From UBA9845 sp051889975 (GTDB taxonomy: Bacteria > Bacillota > Clostridia > Christensenellales > UBA1242), in NCBI GenBank assembly GCA_051889975.1, contig JBJFDJ010000029.1, positions 1 to 33,801 of the forward strand: a stretch of DNA of 33,801 bases, in the 5' to 3' direction. The notes beneath the pieces are model-generated. The model saw only the letters and a list, made by a program, of their open reading frames with translations. It ran no database searches and was not told the DNA's origin. Within the stretch, counting starts at the first letter, position 1, and the number at the start of each line of letters is the position of its first letter. Positions 8,196 to 16,999 of the stretch are shown here, in pieces. A program made the position numbers and the translations under genes.

Positions 8196-8506
8196 AAAAA
8201 ATTTTATGCTTAAATTATATCCATTATGTTTGTATAATTTAAGATAATTTTTTGTAAGCGACTAGAATAAAATTTGAAAATAAGATAAGAATAGTATCCA
8301 AAAAAATTTAAAAATATTTTCTTGTTTTTTTAAAATTTGTTGCACATTTGCAAAATTGATTTTTTCATGTAAACAAAAAAATATAGTGAATTGTTAATAA
8401 AACGGATATCAGCATATTTCAATGCTCATTGCTTGATTTTAAGCAAAGTTAAATAAAAACAAATTAAGTTGTAAAAAATTTAATGTGATTAGTTTTAAAA
8501 TAACAC
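8196..8506. other. Non-coding region between ylbJ and ackA
   Basis: No credible gene is seen. The region is very AT-rich. It holds two small hairpins in a row around 8411-8447 (AGCAT/ATGCT and TTGCTT/AAGCAA) and, at 8382-8419, one copy of an imperfect repeat also found at 5401-5439. A promoter for ylbJ on the minus strand is expected here, but none is clear. Confidence 0.5.
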
Positions 8507-8535
8507 TTTACATTTTTGTAAATTTTTTTTATAAT
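8507..8535 (+). promoter_or_regulatory. Sigma-A promoter of ackA
   Basis: TTTACA (8507-8512) and TATAAT (8530-8535) with a 17-bp spacer. The AGGAG ribosome site (8547-8551) and ATG (8557) follow closely, giving a very short leader. Confidence 0.75.
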
Positions 8536-8556
8536 AAATTAGTTATAGGAGTATAT

Positions 8557-9765
8557 ATGAAAGTTTTAGTTGTTAATGCAGGTAGCAGTAGTTTAAAATA
8601 TCAACTTTTAGACATGGAAACCGAAGAAGTTATTGCAAAAGGCAATGCAGAAAGAGTTGGTATGGACGGCAGTTTTTTAAAACACAAGGCAAGAGGTGTT
8701 GAAACAATTTTAAAGAGAGAGTTAAAAAATCACGCCGATGCCATTGAACTTATTTTGTCAACACTCACAGATGCGCAAATTGGAGTGATAGATAAAATCA
8801 GCGAAATTGATGCTTTTGGTCACAGAGTTGTGTCTGGTGGCGAAACATACACCAAGTCAACTTTGGTCAATGAAAAAATTTTAAACGACTTAAAAAGTCT
8901 TGTTGACTTTGCACCACTTCATGCAATACCAAACAGTGCAGGCATAGAAGGTTGCATGAAAGTTGCCCCACAAATACCAAATGTTGCAGTTTTTGATACA
9001 GCATTCCACAGCACAATGCCAGACTATGCATATATGTATGGCATACCAATGAAATATTATCGTGACTACCATGTTCGCAGATATGGCGCACACGGCACAA
9101 GCCACAAATTTGTTGGTGAAAAACTTGCCGACTATATTGGCAGGCCATTTGACGACTGTAAACTTGTAACATGCCACATTGGCAACGGAAGTAGTATTTC
9201 AGCAATAAAAAACGGCAAATGTATTGATACATCAATGGGCTTAACGCCACTTGAAGGCTTGATTATGGGCACAAGATGTGGTGACCTTGACCCAAACATC
9301 TTGCAATTTTTGGCAAACAAAACTGGCTATGATTTAAACGAAATAACAGACATCTTAAACAAAGAAAGTGGACTTTTGGGTGTTTCGGAACTCAGCAGTG
9401 ATATGCGTGATTTGTGCGAAGCAGTTGAAAATGGCAACAAACAAGCAATTCTTGCATTAAATATGCTTGCATATCGCATCAAAAAATACATTGGCAGTTA
9501 TATTGCTGCACTTGATGGAATTGATGGCATTTGTTTTACGGCAGGAATTGGTGAAAACACACCAGAACTGCGTGAAATGATTTTAACCGAACTTAAATAT
9601 TTTGGCATTGAATTTGACAAAAAGGCAAATTATAGCATAAAGCGTGGCGATGACGGACTTATTACAACCGAACAAAGTGCAGTGCCAGTTTGGGTTATTT
9701 GCACAAATGAAGAACTTGCCATTGCACGTGAAACTGTTGAAATTGTTTCAAATTTAAAAAAATAA
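8557..9765 (+). CDS. ackA: Acetate kinase
   Basis: Acetate kinase interconverts acetyl phosphate plus ADP with acetate plus ATP, the energy-yielding step of acetate fermentation. The 402-residue length is typical. Signatures in order are VVNAGSSSLKYQL near the N-terminus, FDTAFHSTMP, the HGTSHKFV segment, CHIGNGSS, GTRCGDLDP and FTAGIGENTPELR near the end. An open frame extends upstream to 8485, but the ATG at 8557 has an AGGAG site 5 nt before it, matches the family start, and lies after the promoter, so it is the true start. The partner phosphotransacetylase gene pta is not beside it. The next gene, rpmF, has its own strong promoter. Confidence 0.96.
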   Translation: MKVLVVNAGSSSLKYQLLDMETEEVIAKGNAERVGMDGSFLKHKARGVETILKRELKNHADAIELILSTLTDAQIGVIDKISEIDAFGHRVVSGGETYTKSTLVNEKILNDLKSLVDFAPLHAIPNSAGIEGCMKVAPQIPNVAVFDTAFHSTMPDYAYMYGIPMKYYRDYHVRRYGAHGTSHKFVGEKLADYIGRPFDDCKLVTCHIGNGSSISAIKNGKCIDTSMGLTPLEGLIMGTRCGDLDPNILQFLANKTGYDLNEITDILNKESGLLGVSELSSDMRDLCEAVENGNKQAILALNMLAYRIKKYIGSYIAALDGIDGICFTAGIGENTPELREMILTELKYFGIEFDKKANYSIKRGDDGLITTEQSAVPVWVICTNEELAIARETVEIVSNLKK

Positions 9766-9775
9766 CAAATTGTGA

Positions 9776-9804
9776 TTGACAGTTTTAATAAATTGTTATA
9801 TAAT
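9776..9804 (+). promoter_or_regulatory. Consensus sigma-A promoter of rpmF
   Basis: A perfect TTGACA (9776-9781) and perfect TATAAT (9799-9804) are separated by 17 bp. Transcription should start near 9811, giving a leader of about 89 nt before rpmF. Confidence 0.85.
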
Positions 9805-9820
9805 GAACAAGCATGCAAAA

Positions 9821-9886
9821 ATGTCGATAGATATTTTATGTTGTGATAATAAGCAAATGGAACTTTTGCTATTTGATATAAATTAA
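9821..9886 (+). other. Possible 21-codon leader ORF upstream of rpmF
   Basis: A short open frame from ATG at 9821 to TAA at 9884-9886 ends one base before the rpmF AGGAGG site. It has no Shine-Dalgarno site and would lie about 10 nt from the predicted transcript start. It overlaps a hairpin (AGCAAA 9852-9857 with TTTGCT 9865-9870). It may be chance. In related genomes yceD (DUF177) often lies in this place, but the peptide does not look like a remnant of it. Confidence 0.25.
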
Positions 9887-9899
9887 TAGGAGGTGCAAA

Positions 9900-10085
9900 A
9901 TGGCTGTTCCAAAGGAGAAAGTTTCTAAAGCAAGGCGTAATTCCAGAAAAGCAAACTGGAAAATTTCTACACCTTCTATTGTAGAATGCCCTCATTGCCA
10001 CGAACCAAAACAACCACACAAAGTTTGTAAAAAATGTGGTTACTACGATGGCAGAGAAGTAATTGCTCAAAAAGAAGCAAAGTAA
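9900..10085 (+). CDS. rpmF: Ribosomal protein L32 (bL32)
   Basis: A 61-residue component of the large ribosomal subunit. The N-terminus MAVPKEKVSKARRNSR is typical of bL32, and the zinc-ribbon form is present: CPHC near residues 30-33 and CKKCG near 43-47 supply four cysteines. It has an excellent AGGAGGTG ribosome site, its own consensus promoter and its own terminator, so it is a single-gene unit. In many related genomes yceD/DUF177 directly precedes rpmF. Here it is absent. Confidence 0.97.
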   Translation: MAVPKEKVSKARRNSRKANWKISTPSIVECPHCHEPKQPHKVCKKCGYYDGREVIAQKEAK

Positions 10086-10088
10086 TTC

Positions 10089-10118
10089 AAGAGAGATTTT
10101 CATCTCTCTTTTTTTTAT
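10089..10118 (+). terminator. Intrinsic terminator of rpmF
   Basis: A perfect 9-bp stem AAGAGAGAT/ATCTCTCTT with a TTTC loop, followed by a run of T. Confidence 0.92.
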
Positions 10119-10149
10119 TTTATTGTTGTATATTTTTTTTATAATAAAA

Positions 10150-10241
10150 TTTTTATTACATTTGCAAAAACTTAATTGTTAATGTATTTTTTATTACATT
10201 TGCAAAAAATTTATTGATAATGTATTTTTTTGTTACATTTG
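10150..10241. repeat. Tandem repeat, about 38 bp, 2.4 copies, upstream of plsX
   Basis: Two full AT-rich units (10150-10186 and 10187-10224) and a partial third share the element TTACATTTG at 10156, 10194 and 10233, a period of 38-39 bp. Each unit also ends in AATGTA, so TACATT and AATGTA form inverted pairs within and between units. It lies about 50-140 bp before the plsX promoter. It could be a set of regulator sites or a simple slippage repeat. Confidence 0.8.
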
Positions 10242-10288
10242 ATAACTTTTTTGTTTAAAAATATTTAGCATTAAAAAACTTAAAAAAC

Positions 10289-10317
10289 TTGTCTTTTGTC
10301 TAATTCTGCTTTATAAT
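10289..10317 (+). promoter_or_regulatory. Sigma-A promoter of plsX-rnc
   Basis: TTGTCT (10289-10294) and a perfect TATAAT (10312-10317) with a 17-bp spacer, followed by a leader of about 50 nt. Confidence 0.7.
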
Positions 10318-10372
10318 AAAAATATCAACAGATGTTGAAAGATTTTTTAAGTTTAAAAATAAAGGATAGATT

Positions 10373-11395
10373 ATGGAATATATAAAAATTGCAGTAGATG
10401 GTTTTGGTGGCGACAATGCACCAGAAGAAGTTGTTAAAGGTGCAAAAAAAGCACTTGATAATATCAAAGATTTAAAAATAGTTATGACAGGCAAACAACA
10501 AGTTTTGCTTGAACTTGCCAAAAAATATAATTTAGATAAAGAAAGATTTGAAATTGTTGATGCACAAGATGTGATAACAAATGACGACGTGCCAACAGTT
10601 GCAATTCGCACAAAAAAAGAGAGTTCTTTGGTTAAGGCTTTTGACCTTTTAAAACAAGATGATGTTCAGGCAATTGTGTCAGCAGGTAGCACTGGCGCAG
10701 TTTTGACCGGTGGATTTTTAAAAGTTGGCAGAATAGATGGCATAAGTCGTCCTGCACTTGCTCCAACACTTCCAACAATAAAGGGCTCACCAGTTTTGCT
10801 TATAGATTGTGGTGCAAATATGGATAGTAAACCAATTAATCTTGTTCACTTTGCCCTTATGGGTAGCAAATATATGCAAAGTATGTTTGGCATAGAAAAT
10901 CCACGAGTTGCACTTTTAAATGTGGGCACAGAAGACCACAAGGGCAACGACCTTGTAAAAAAAGTTTTTCCTGTGCTAAAACAATTGCCAATTAATTTTG
11001 TTGGCAACATGGAAGCAAGAGAATTGCTTTCGGGCGATTATGATGTTGTTGTAACCGATGGCTTTGCAGGAAATGTTTTGTTAAAGAGCACAGAAGGTGC
11101 AATTAAATCTGTTATGAGATTGTTAAAAACAGATATCAAATCTCACACTTCAAGCAAGATTGGTGCATTGTTTATGAAGGGCACTTTTGGCAGGCTTAAA
11201 CAAAAGTTTGACTATTCTGTTTATGGTGGTTCGCCATTTTTAGGTGTTAAAAAAGTCGTTGTTAAGTGCCATGGCGACAGCAAAGAAGAAAGTTTATATC
11301 AAGCAATGAAACAAGCATATTCACTTTGCCAAAGCAACATGGTTCAAAAAATTGGCGAAGCTGTTGAAAATTTAGATATTAAAATTGAGGAATAG
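10373..11395 (+). CDS. plsX: Phosphate acyltransferase PlsX
   Basis: PlsX makes acyl-phosphate from acyl-ACP, which PlsY then uses to acylate glycerol-3-phosphate at the membrane: the first step of phospholipid synthesis in Firmicutes. The 340-residue length is normal. Family features include the N-terminal VDGFGGDNAPEEVVKGA, the VSAGSTGAVLTGG segment, LIDCGANMD, and VVTDGFAGNVLLKSTEGA. An AAAGGATAG site precedes the ATG. rnc follows after 2 bp, so the usual intervening acpP (acyl carrier protein) gene is missing here, as are fapR and fabD/G. ACP must be encoded elsewhere. Confidence 0.96.
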   Translation: MEYIKIAVDGFGGDNAPEEVVKGAKKALDNIKDLKIVMTGKQQVLLELAKKYNLDKERFEIVDAQDVITNDDVPTVAIRTKKESSLVKAFDLLKQDDVQAIVSAGSTGAVLTGGFLKVGRIDGISRPALAPTLPTIKGSPVLLIDCGANMDSKPINLVHFALMGSKYMQSMFGIENPRVALLNVGTEDHKGNDLVKKVFPVLKQLPINFVGNMEARELLSGDYDVVVTDGFAGNVLLKSTEGAIKSVMRLLKTDIKSHTSSKIGALFMKGTFGRLKQKFDYSVYGGSPFLGVKKVVVKCHGDSKEESLYQAMKQAYSLCQSNMVQKIGEAVENLDIKIEE

Positions 11396-11397
11396 AT

Positions 11398-12072
11398 ATG
11401 CTCAGCGAAACGCAAATTAAAATTATTCAACAAAAAATAGGGTATTGTTTTAAAAACACATCTTTGCTACAAACGGCCTTTACTCACAGTTCCTATGCCT
11501 TTTCGCATAAGCTAGAAAGCAATGAAAGGCTGGAATTTTTGGGAGATAGTGTGTTAAATTTTTGCACTACCATGTTTTTGTATGACAATTTTTCTTTAAG
11601 TGAAGGCGAGAGTAGCAAGATAAGGGCATATTTGGTGTCTAGTGACAATGTTAGCAAATTTATTTTTGATAACAAGATAGAAGATTTTTTGTTTTGTGAT
11701 AATTTTAATCCAAAAAATTCCATAAATGTTATGGGTGACCTTTATGAAGCAATTGTGGGGGCAGTTTTTAAAGATAGTGGGCTTGATGCTTGCAAAAAGT
11801 TTATTTATTCAAGTTTAAATTATAGCACCGACTTAATTAAGCAAATAATAAAAAACAAAAAAGATTACAAAACAGAATTGCAAGAGTTTGTTCAAGCAAA
11901 TGGTGGAAAACTAGAATATAACTTGCTTTCAAAAACAGGACCAGCACACAACCCAGAGTTTTTGGTTGAAGTTGTAATAGATGGCGTAACACACGCAAAG
12001 GCAATGGCTCACAGCAAAAAGGAAGCCGAAAATGTTTGTGCAAAACTTGCGCTAGAAAAACTTAAACAATAA
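11398..12072 (+). CDS. rnc: Ribonuclease III
   Basis: RNase III cuts double-stranded RNA and processes rRNA precursors. The 224-residue protein has the catalytic signature NERLEFLGDSVLNF near residues 41-54, a second acidic site GDLYEAIVGAVF near 111-122, and a C-terminal double-stranded RNA binding domain from about residue 158 (DYKTELQEFVQ to KKEAENVCAKLALEKL). The ribosome site GAGGAATAG overlaps the end of plsX, two bases before the start, indicating coupled translation. The gene ends in a strong terminator that separates it from smc. Confidence 0.96.
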   Translation: MLSETQIKIIQQKIGYCFKNTSLLQTAFTHSSYAFSHKLESNERLEFLGDSVLNFCTTMFLYDNFSLSEGESSKIRAYLVSSDNVSKFIFDNKIEDFLFCDNFNPKNSINVMGDLYEAIVGAVFKDSGLDACKKFIYSSLNYSTDLIKQIIKNKKDYKTELQEFVQANGGKLEYNLLSKTGPAHNPEFLVEVVIDGVTHAKAMAHSKKEAENVCAKLALEKLKQ

Positions 12073-12096
12073 ATCCCATTGTTTTGGGATTTTTTT
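12071..12096 (+). terminator. Intrinsic terminator of plsX-rnc
   Basis: An 8-bp stem AAATCCCA/TGGGATTT with loop TTGTTT, followed by a run of T. It begins at the rnc stop codon. Confidence 0.9.
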
Positions 12097-12196
12097 ATGC
12101 TTGCCTGATAATAATTACATTAAAAAAATAGATATAGCGTCAATAAAAAATGTTTCTTTTTGGCAAGATTTGACTAGATTTTTGACAATAATATCT

Positions 12197-12224
12197 TTGC
12201 AAAAACAAAAAAATATGTTATAAT
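12197..12224 (+). promoter_or_regulatory. Extended -10 promoter of smc
   Basis: TTGCAA (12197-12202), a 16-bp spacer, then TGT followed by TATAAT (12219-12224). The -10 box overlaps the ATG at 12223, so that ATG would not be in the message. This supports the downstream TTG as the smc start. Confidence 0.7.
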
Positions 12225-12255
12225 GACTTTGAATATTTTTTTGGAGAAAATTACT

Positions 12256-15200
12256 TTGAAATTTAAGCGCATTGAATTAATAGGTTTTAAGAGTTTTGCA
12301 GATAAAACTGTTGTAAATTTTGACGATGGCATAACAGCAATTGTTGGCCCAAACGGATGTGGCAAAAGCAACGTTGCAGACGCCATTCGTTGGGTTTTGG
12401 GTGAACAAAGTAGCAAACTTCTTCGTGGTTCTTCCATGCAAGATGTCATTTTTAATGGCACGCAAAATCGCAAGAGTTTAAGTTATTGTGAGGTGTCACT
12501 TGTTTTGGACAATTCAAATCGTGACCTAGACATTGATTACAGCGAAATTGTTTTAACGCGTAAGTTATATCGCAGTGGCGAAAGTGAATATTTAATAAAT
12601 AACAACCCTAGCAGATTAAAAAACATTGTTGAAATTTTGCACGATGCTGGCATTGGTCGTGACGGATACTCAATAATAGGTCAGGGCAAAGTTGAGCAAA
12701 TTGTTAGTAGCAAGCCAGAAAACAGAAGGGGTATTTTTGAAGAAGCCGCAGGAATTTCAAAGTTTAAAGACAAAAAGTTGGAAAGCGAACGCAAATTGGA
12801 ACGCACTCGCAACAATCTTGCACGTTTAAAAGATATTTTGATTGAGATTGAACGCCAATTAAACCCACTTAAAGAGCAAGCCGAAAAGGCAAAAAAATAT
12901 CTCGCTTTAAAGGAAGAGTTAAAAGTTTTAGAAATCAACAACTACATCTATCAATATGACAGTGCTGCTGCAAACAAGCAAGAAATAAGTCTTCGCATAA
13001 ATGCCATTGCCGAAGAAATTGACAACAAACAAAAAGATTTGGATGTTACAATTTCAAATTACAACAAAAATTATGATGACATTCAAAAGATAGACAAGAC
13101 AATCAAAGACTTGTATGACCAAGTTGTTAGCCTTACAGTTGCTTTGGAGAGAAAGAGTGGCGAAACAACAATTGTTAAGGAAAGACTTGCACTTTTAAAA
13201 GAAGAAGCAAATCGCTTAAACAATGAACTTTTGCAAGAACAACAAAACATCGAAAATGCCGAAAACTTGTTAAAGCAAAAGCAAAATCGCATTGAACTTA
13301 ACAAAAAAAATATATCAACATTAAATGAAAGCAGTGAACAAATAAGCAGGAAGTATTTGGCAGTTGTTGACCAACTTGCAAAAAGTGAAGATGAAGCCGA
13401 AGAAAATCAACAAATGATGATATCAGCACTTGATAAATTGAGTGACATCAAAGCAGACATCAGCAAGTTGAATGCCGAAAAATTAGCTTGCATTGAAAAA
13501 CAAGCAGAGCTAAAAGACAAAAATGCAAATTTGTCTAACAAAATTAAGTCACATCAAAATGAATTTGATGTTATGACTGCAAATTTAGAGCAAAAAGTTG
13601 CTCAAAAAAACAATGCATTAATCGAGCTTCAATCGCACAATCAGTTAATTGAAGAAAACAGCAAAATTTCATTTGATTGCGCCGAAAAGATAAACGAACT
13701 TAACACAACAATTGCAAGTATGTCTGCTCGCAAAAATATGCTGGAAGATATGCAAAAAAACTTTGATGGCTTTAATGGTGCAGTCAAACATCTTTTGGAG
13801 CAAGCCGAAAGAAATGCCAAATTAAAAGATAGTTTTGTGGGCGTGGTTGCAAATCTTGTTAAAGTGCCAGAAAAATTTAAAACTGCAATTGAAATGGCAC
13901 TTGGTGGAAGCATTCAAAACATTGTTACAACAAACGAACAACAAGCACAAAACATAATTGCATATTTAAAACAAAACAATTTTGGCAGGGCAACCTTTTT
14001 GCCTATAACTGCATTAAAGCCAAGAGATATTTCAAGTTTTGTTAATCAATTTGCAGGTAGCAGTGGATTTTTTGGTGTTGCCAGCGACCTTGTTAGTTAT
14101 GATAAAAAGTTAGATAATATATTTAAAAATTTGCTTGGTGGCACGGCAATTGTTGACAATCTGGTTACAGCCGTTGCAATTGCAAAGCAAACAAGATATG
14201 CTTTTAAAATTGTAACGCTTGACGGCGATGTAATCAATCCACAAGGCAGTATGACGGGTGGTAGCAAAAGTAAAAATGCAGTGTCTATAATTGGCAGAGA
14301 AAACGAAATTGCAGATTTAGAAACGCAAATGAGCAAGCTTCAATCGCAAAAAATGGCTGTTGTTCAAAGACAGCAAGAAGCCAAACAAAATTTAACTAAT
14401 GCACAGGCAAAAGCAACCGAAATCAACGATATTTTAAACAATTTAAATGTTGAAATTGGCAAGTTGAACAGTTTAAAATCACAATATCAAATCATTTTGC
14501 AACAAGAAAATCAAGAACTTGATGCAATAAAAAAGGAAACTAGCGAAGTTGTTGCAAAAATAAGTGCAATTGACATAAATCTTGCAAAGAGTGACAACTT
14601 AAAAAATAGCATTGACGGGAACAAGCAAGACGCAAACAAAAGCATTGCAAAAAGACAGCAAGACTTTGATAACTTAAAGAGAGAGCGTGATGAATACAAT
14701 GCAAAAATGCTTGATGTTAAAGTTAATATTGCAGGTTTGCAAACAGAAATCAACAGTTGTTTGGCTGACATTGAACGATTAAATCAAGAACTTGAAACTC
14801 GTGCTCAAAAAGTTGAACAAATAAACAATATGATTGTAAACAATGCAGAAACAATCAAAAAGGCAGAAGCAGTTATAAATGCCACAACACAAGACGCTAG
14901 TTTTGTTGAAACAAACAACAAATTAACAGAAGTTAAAGCAAAGTTAGATGGTTTGGGCACTCACAAAAACGATTTGCAAGCAGAGTTAAAAGTGCTTGAT
15001 GAAGACAGGCTTAACCTAACAACAAAAATTAACAAACTGCAAGACAAATTGTTCCAAGAAAACTTAAATTTGACCAAAATTGACACAGACATCGAAAATA
15101 TGCAGGAAAGAGTTTGGACGGAGTATGGGCTAAATTACAGCACAGCAATGCCATTAAAACGCGAAAACTATGAGCTTGTTGAAGGTTTAAAACAAGCCAA

Positions 15201-15861
15201 CACAACAAAACGAGAAATTGACAGATTGGGTTACATAAATGTAAATGCAATTGAAGATAGCAAAATTTATCAAGAAAGATTTGACGAATACAGCGTTCAA
15301 ATTGCAGATATGACAAAAGCAGAAGAAGACTTGACAAAAATTATCAAAGAACTTGCAAATGAAATGATTACAAGATTTGAAACAAGCTTTAATCAAATTA
15401 ACATCAATTTTGGCAAGATATTTAAAGAGTTGTTTGGTGGTGGAAATGCAACGCTTGAACTAGTGCCAACCGAAACAGGAGATATTTTGGACGCTGGCGT
15501 TGACATCAAAGTTGAGCCACCGGGCAAAAAACTGCAATCTATAACATTGTTAAGTGGTGGTGAAAAAGCACTTACGGCAATTGCAATTTTGTTTGCAATC
15601 TTAAAATTAAGACCAATGCCATTTGTTTTGCTTGATGAAATTGAAGCAGCACTTGATGACGCAAATGTTGGCAGATTTGCAAAATACTTGCAAAAATTTA
15701 GTGGCGAAACGCAGTTTATTGTAATAACTCACCGCAAACCAACAATGGAACTTGCTGACAATCTATATGGTGTAACAATGCCAGAAAAAGGCATAAGCAA
15801 AGTTGTTAGCGTTAAATTAAGTGAAGCAATTCAAGTTGATAAGCAAAGTGCATCGGCGTAA
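12256..15861 (+). CDS. smc: Chromosome segregation protein SMC
   Basis: SMC is the ATPase of the condensin complex (with ScpA and ScpB) that compacts and segregates the chromosome. The 1201 residues run in the classic order: N-terminal ATPase half with Walker A GPNGCGKS at 31-38, a long coiled coil (about 165-500), the hinge (about 505-680, ending near the PQGSMTGGSK turn), a second coiled coil, and the C-terminal half with the LLSGGEKALT signature near 1097-1106 and Walker B FVLLDEIEAALDD near 1120. I chose the TTG at 12256: it gives the family start MKFKRIELIGFKSFAD, and a GGAG site lies 9 nt upstream. The in-frame ATG at 12223 overlaps the promoter -10 box. ftsY follows after 11 bp. Confidence 0.95.
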   Translation: MKFKRIELIGFKSFADKTVVNFDDGITAIVGPNGCGKSNVADAIRWVLGEQSSKLLRGSSMQDVIFNGTQNRKSLSYCEVSLVLDNSNRDLDIDYSEIVLTRKLYRSGESEYLINNNPSRLKNIVEILHDAGIGRDGYSIIGQGKVEQIVSSKPENRRGIFEEAAGISKFKDKKLESERKLERTRNNLARLKDILIEIERQLNPLKEQAEKAKKYLALKEELKVLEINNYIYQYDSAAANKQEISLRINAIAEEIDNKQKDLDVTISNYNKNYDDIQKIDKTIKDLYDQVVSLTVALERKSGETTIVKERLALLKEEANRLNNELLQEQQNIENAENLLKQKQNRIELNKKNISTLNESSEQISRKYLAVVDQLAKSEDEAEENQQMMISALDKLSDIKADISKLNAEKLACIEKQAELKDKNANLSNKIKSHQNEFDVMTANLEQKVAQKNNALIELQSHNQLIEENSKISFDCAEKINELNTTIASMSARKNMLEDMQKNFDGFNGAVKHLLEQAERNAKLKDSFVGVVANLVKVPEKFKTAIEMALGGSIQNIVTTNEQQAQNIIAYLKQNNFGRATFLPITALKPRDISSFVNQFAGSSGFFGVASDLVSYDKKLDNIFKNLLGGTAIVDNLVTAVAIAKQTRYAFKIVTLDGDVINPQGSMTGGSKSKNAVSIIGRENEIADLETQMSKLQSQKMAVVQRQQEAKQNLTNAQAKATEINDILNNLNVEIGKLNSLKSQYQIILQQENQELDAIKKETSEVVAKISAIDINLAKSDNLKNSIDGNKQDANKSIAKRQQDFDNLKRERDEYNAKMLDVKVNIAGLQTEINSCLADIERLNQELETRAQKVEQINNMIVNNAETIKKAEAVINATTQDASFVETNNKLTEVKAKLDGLGTHKNDLQAELKVLDEDRLNLTTKINKLQDKLFQENLNLTKIDTDIENMQERVWTEYGLNYSTAMPLKRENYELVEGLKQANTTKREIDRLGYINVNAIEDSKIYQERFDEYSVQIADMTKAEEDLTKIIKELANEMITRFETSFNQININFGKIFKELFGGGNATLELVPTETGDILDAGVDIKVEPPGKKLQSITLLSGGEKALTAIAILFAILKLRPMPFVLLDEIEAALDDANVGRFAKYLQKFSGETQFIVITHRKPTMELADNLYGVTMPEKGISKVVSVKLSEAIQVDKQSASA

Positions 15862-15872
15862 AAGGAGAAAAT

Positions 15873-16924
15873 ATGGGTTTTTTTAGTAAATTATTTGGTG
15901 GATTTAAAAAGACAAAAGAAAGTTTTGCAAGCAAACTCAGTATGATATTTGGCAAAGGCGAACTCACTGATGAGTTTTATGAAGACNNNNNNNNNNNNNN
16001 NNNNNNNNNNNNNNNNNNNNNNNNNNNNNNNNNNNNNNNNNNNNNNNNNNNNNNNNNNNNNNNNNNNNNNNNNNNNNNNNNNNNNNCAAACTCAGTATGA
16101 TATTTGGCAAAGGCGAACTCACTGATGAGTTTTATGAAGACCTAGAATATATTTTGATAAGCAGTGATATGGGCGTTCAAACTGCTGGTGATATTATTGC
16201 AGAAGTTAAGCAAAGATGCAAAAAAGCTCATATAAAAACGCAAGACGAGTTTAAAAACATCTTGCGTGAAGCAATTTTGTCAATTTTAAATAGTGGTGAG
16301 CAGTTTAAGGAAGAATATCCAATGGCAATTTTGGTTATTGGCGTTAATGGGGTTGGAAAAACAACAAGCATTGGTAAAATGGCAAACTATTATAAGTCAC
16401 AAAAAAAAGATGTTATGCTTGTTGCTGGCGACACTTTCAGGGCTGCTGCAAGCGACCAACTTAACGAATGGGCAAATCGCGTTAAAGTTAAAATTGTTAG
16501 ACAAAACGAAGGTGCAGACAGCGCAAGTGTTGTGTTTGATGGTTTAAAAAGTGCAAAGGCAAAAAACAGCGATGTTGTATTAATTGACACAGCAGGCAGA
16601 CTTCACAACAAAACAAACCTTATGGAAGAACTTAAAAAGATAGACAGAGTTGTTGAAAAAGAGTGGAATGAAGTAAATTATAAAAAATTTATAGTTTTAG
16701 ACGCAACAACAGGTCAAAATGCCTTGTCGCAAGTGCAATATTTTAACGAAGCAGTTGGCATTGATGGAATTATCCTAACAAAACTTGATGGCACAAGCAA
16801 AGGTGGTGTTATCATTCCTATTGTTAACGAACTTCATGTGCCAGTTGTGTTCGTTGGCGTGGGCGAAGGAATTGACGACCTTCAACCATTTAATGCCGAA
16901 GATTATGTAAATTCAATCATTTAA
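15873..16924 (+). CDS. ftsY: Signal recognition particle receptor FtsY (interrupted by false gap)
   Basis: FtsY is the membrane-associated SRP receptor GTPase that docks Ffh with its ribosome to the translocon. The gene starts with an AAAGGAG site and a short N-terminal region (MGFFSKLFGGFKK). After the NG helical domain come GVNGVGKTTSIGK (G1), DTFRAAASDQL, DTAGRLHN (G3) and TKLDGTSKGG (G4). A block of 100 N at 15987-16086 splits it, but the 55 bases on each side of it are identical (15932-15986 and 16087-16141). Removing one copy plus the N restores a single continuous 298-residue frame of normal length. The ATG at 16097 is therefore an internal codon and not a start. Confidence 0.95.
15932..16141. 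repeat. Artefactual 55-bp duplication flanking a 100-N gap
   Basis: Bases 15932-15986 and 16087-16141 are identical over 55 bp and border exactly 100 N. This is what an unmerged overlap between two contig ends looks like after scaffolding. Nothing is likely to be missing here. Confidence 0.92.
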
Positions 16925-16999
16925 CTAATGATTTGCATAAACTTCAATCTGGCTATGATTAATCAATTAAAAAAATATAACAATCTAATTAAATTTACA

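Noticed and set aside
8405..8447. Two tandem small hairpins upstream of ackA as a riboswitch
   Set aside because: They lie upstream of the ackA promoter, so they are not in its leader, and the stems are only 5-6 bp.
8867..9250. Long antisense open frames over ackA and similar ones over other genes
   Set aside because: They lie opposite well-conserved genes, have no ribosome sites and encode Cys- or Leu-rich nonsense typical of shadows in AT-rich DNA.
10150..10241. CRISPR array
   Set aside because: The units are contiguous AT-rich tandem copies without unique spacers, and no cas genes are present.
12182..12187. Perfect TTGACA upstream of smc as the -35 box
   Set aside because: It is 31 bp from the -10 box, too far. 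TTGCAA at 12197 has a workable 16-bp spacer plus an extended -10.
12223..12255. ATG at 12223 as the start of smc
   Set aside because: It overlaps the -10 box of the promoter, has no ribosome site and adds an unconserved 11-residue tail. TTG at 12256 gives the family N-terminus with a GGAG site.
16097..16924. A separate shorter FtsY starting at 16097
   Set aside because: This ATG is an internal codon present in both copies of the duplicated contig ends. The real start is at 15873.
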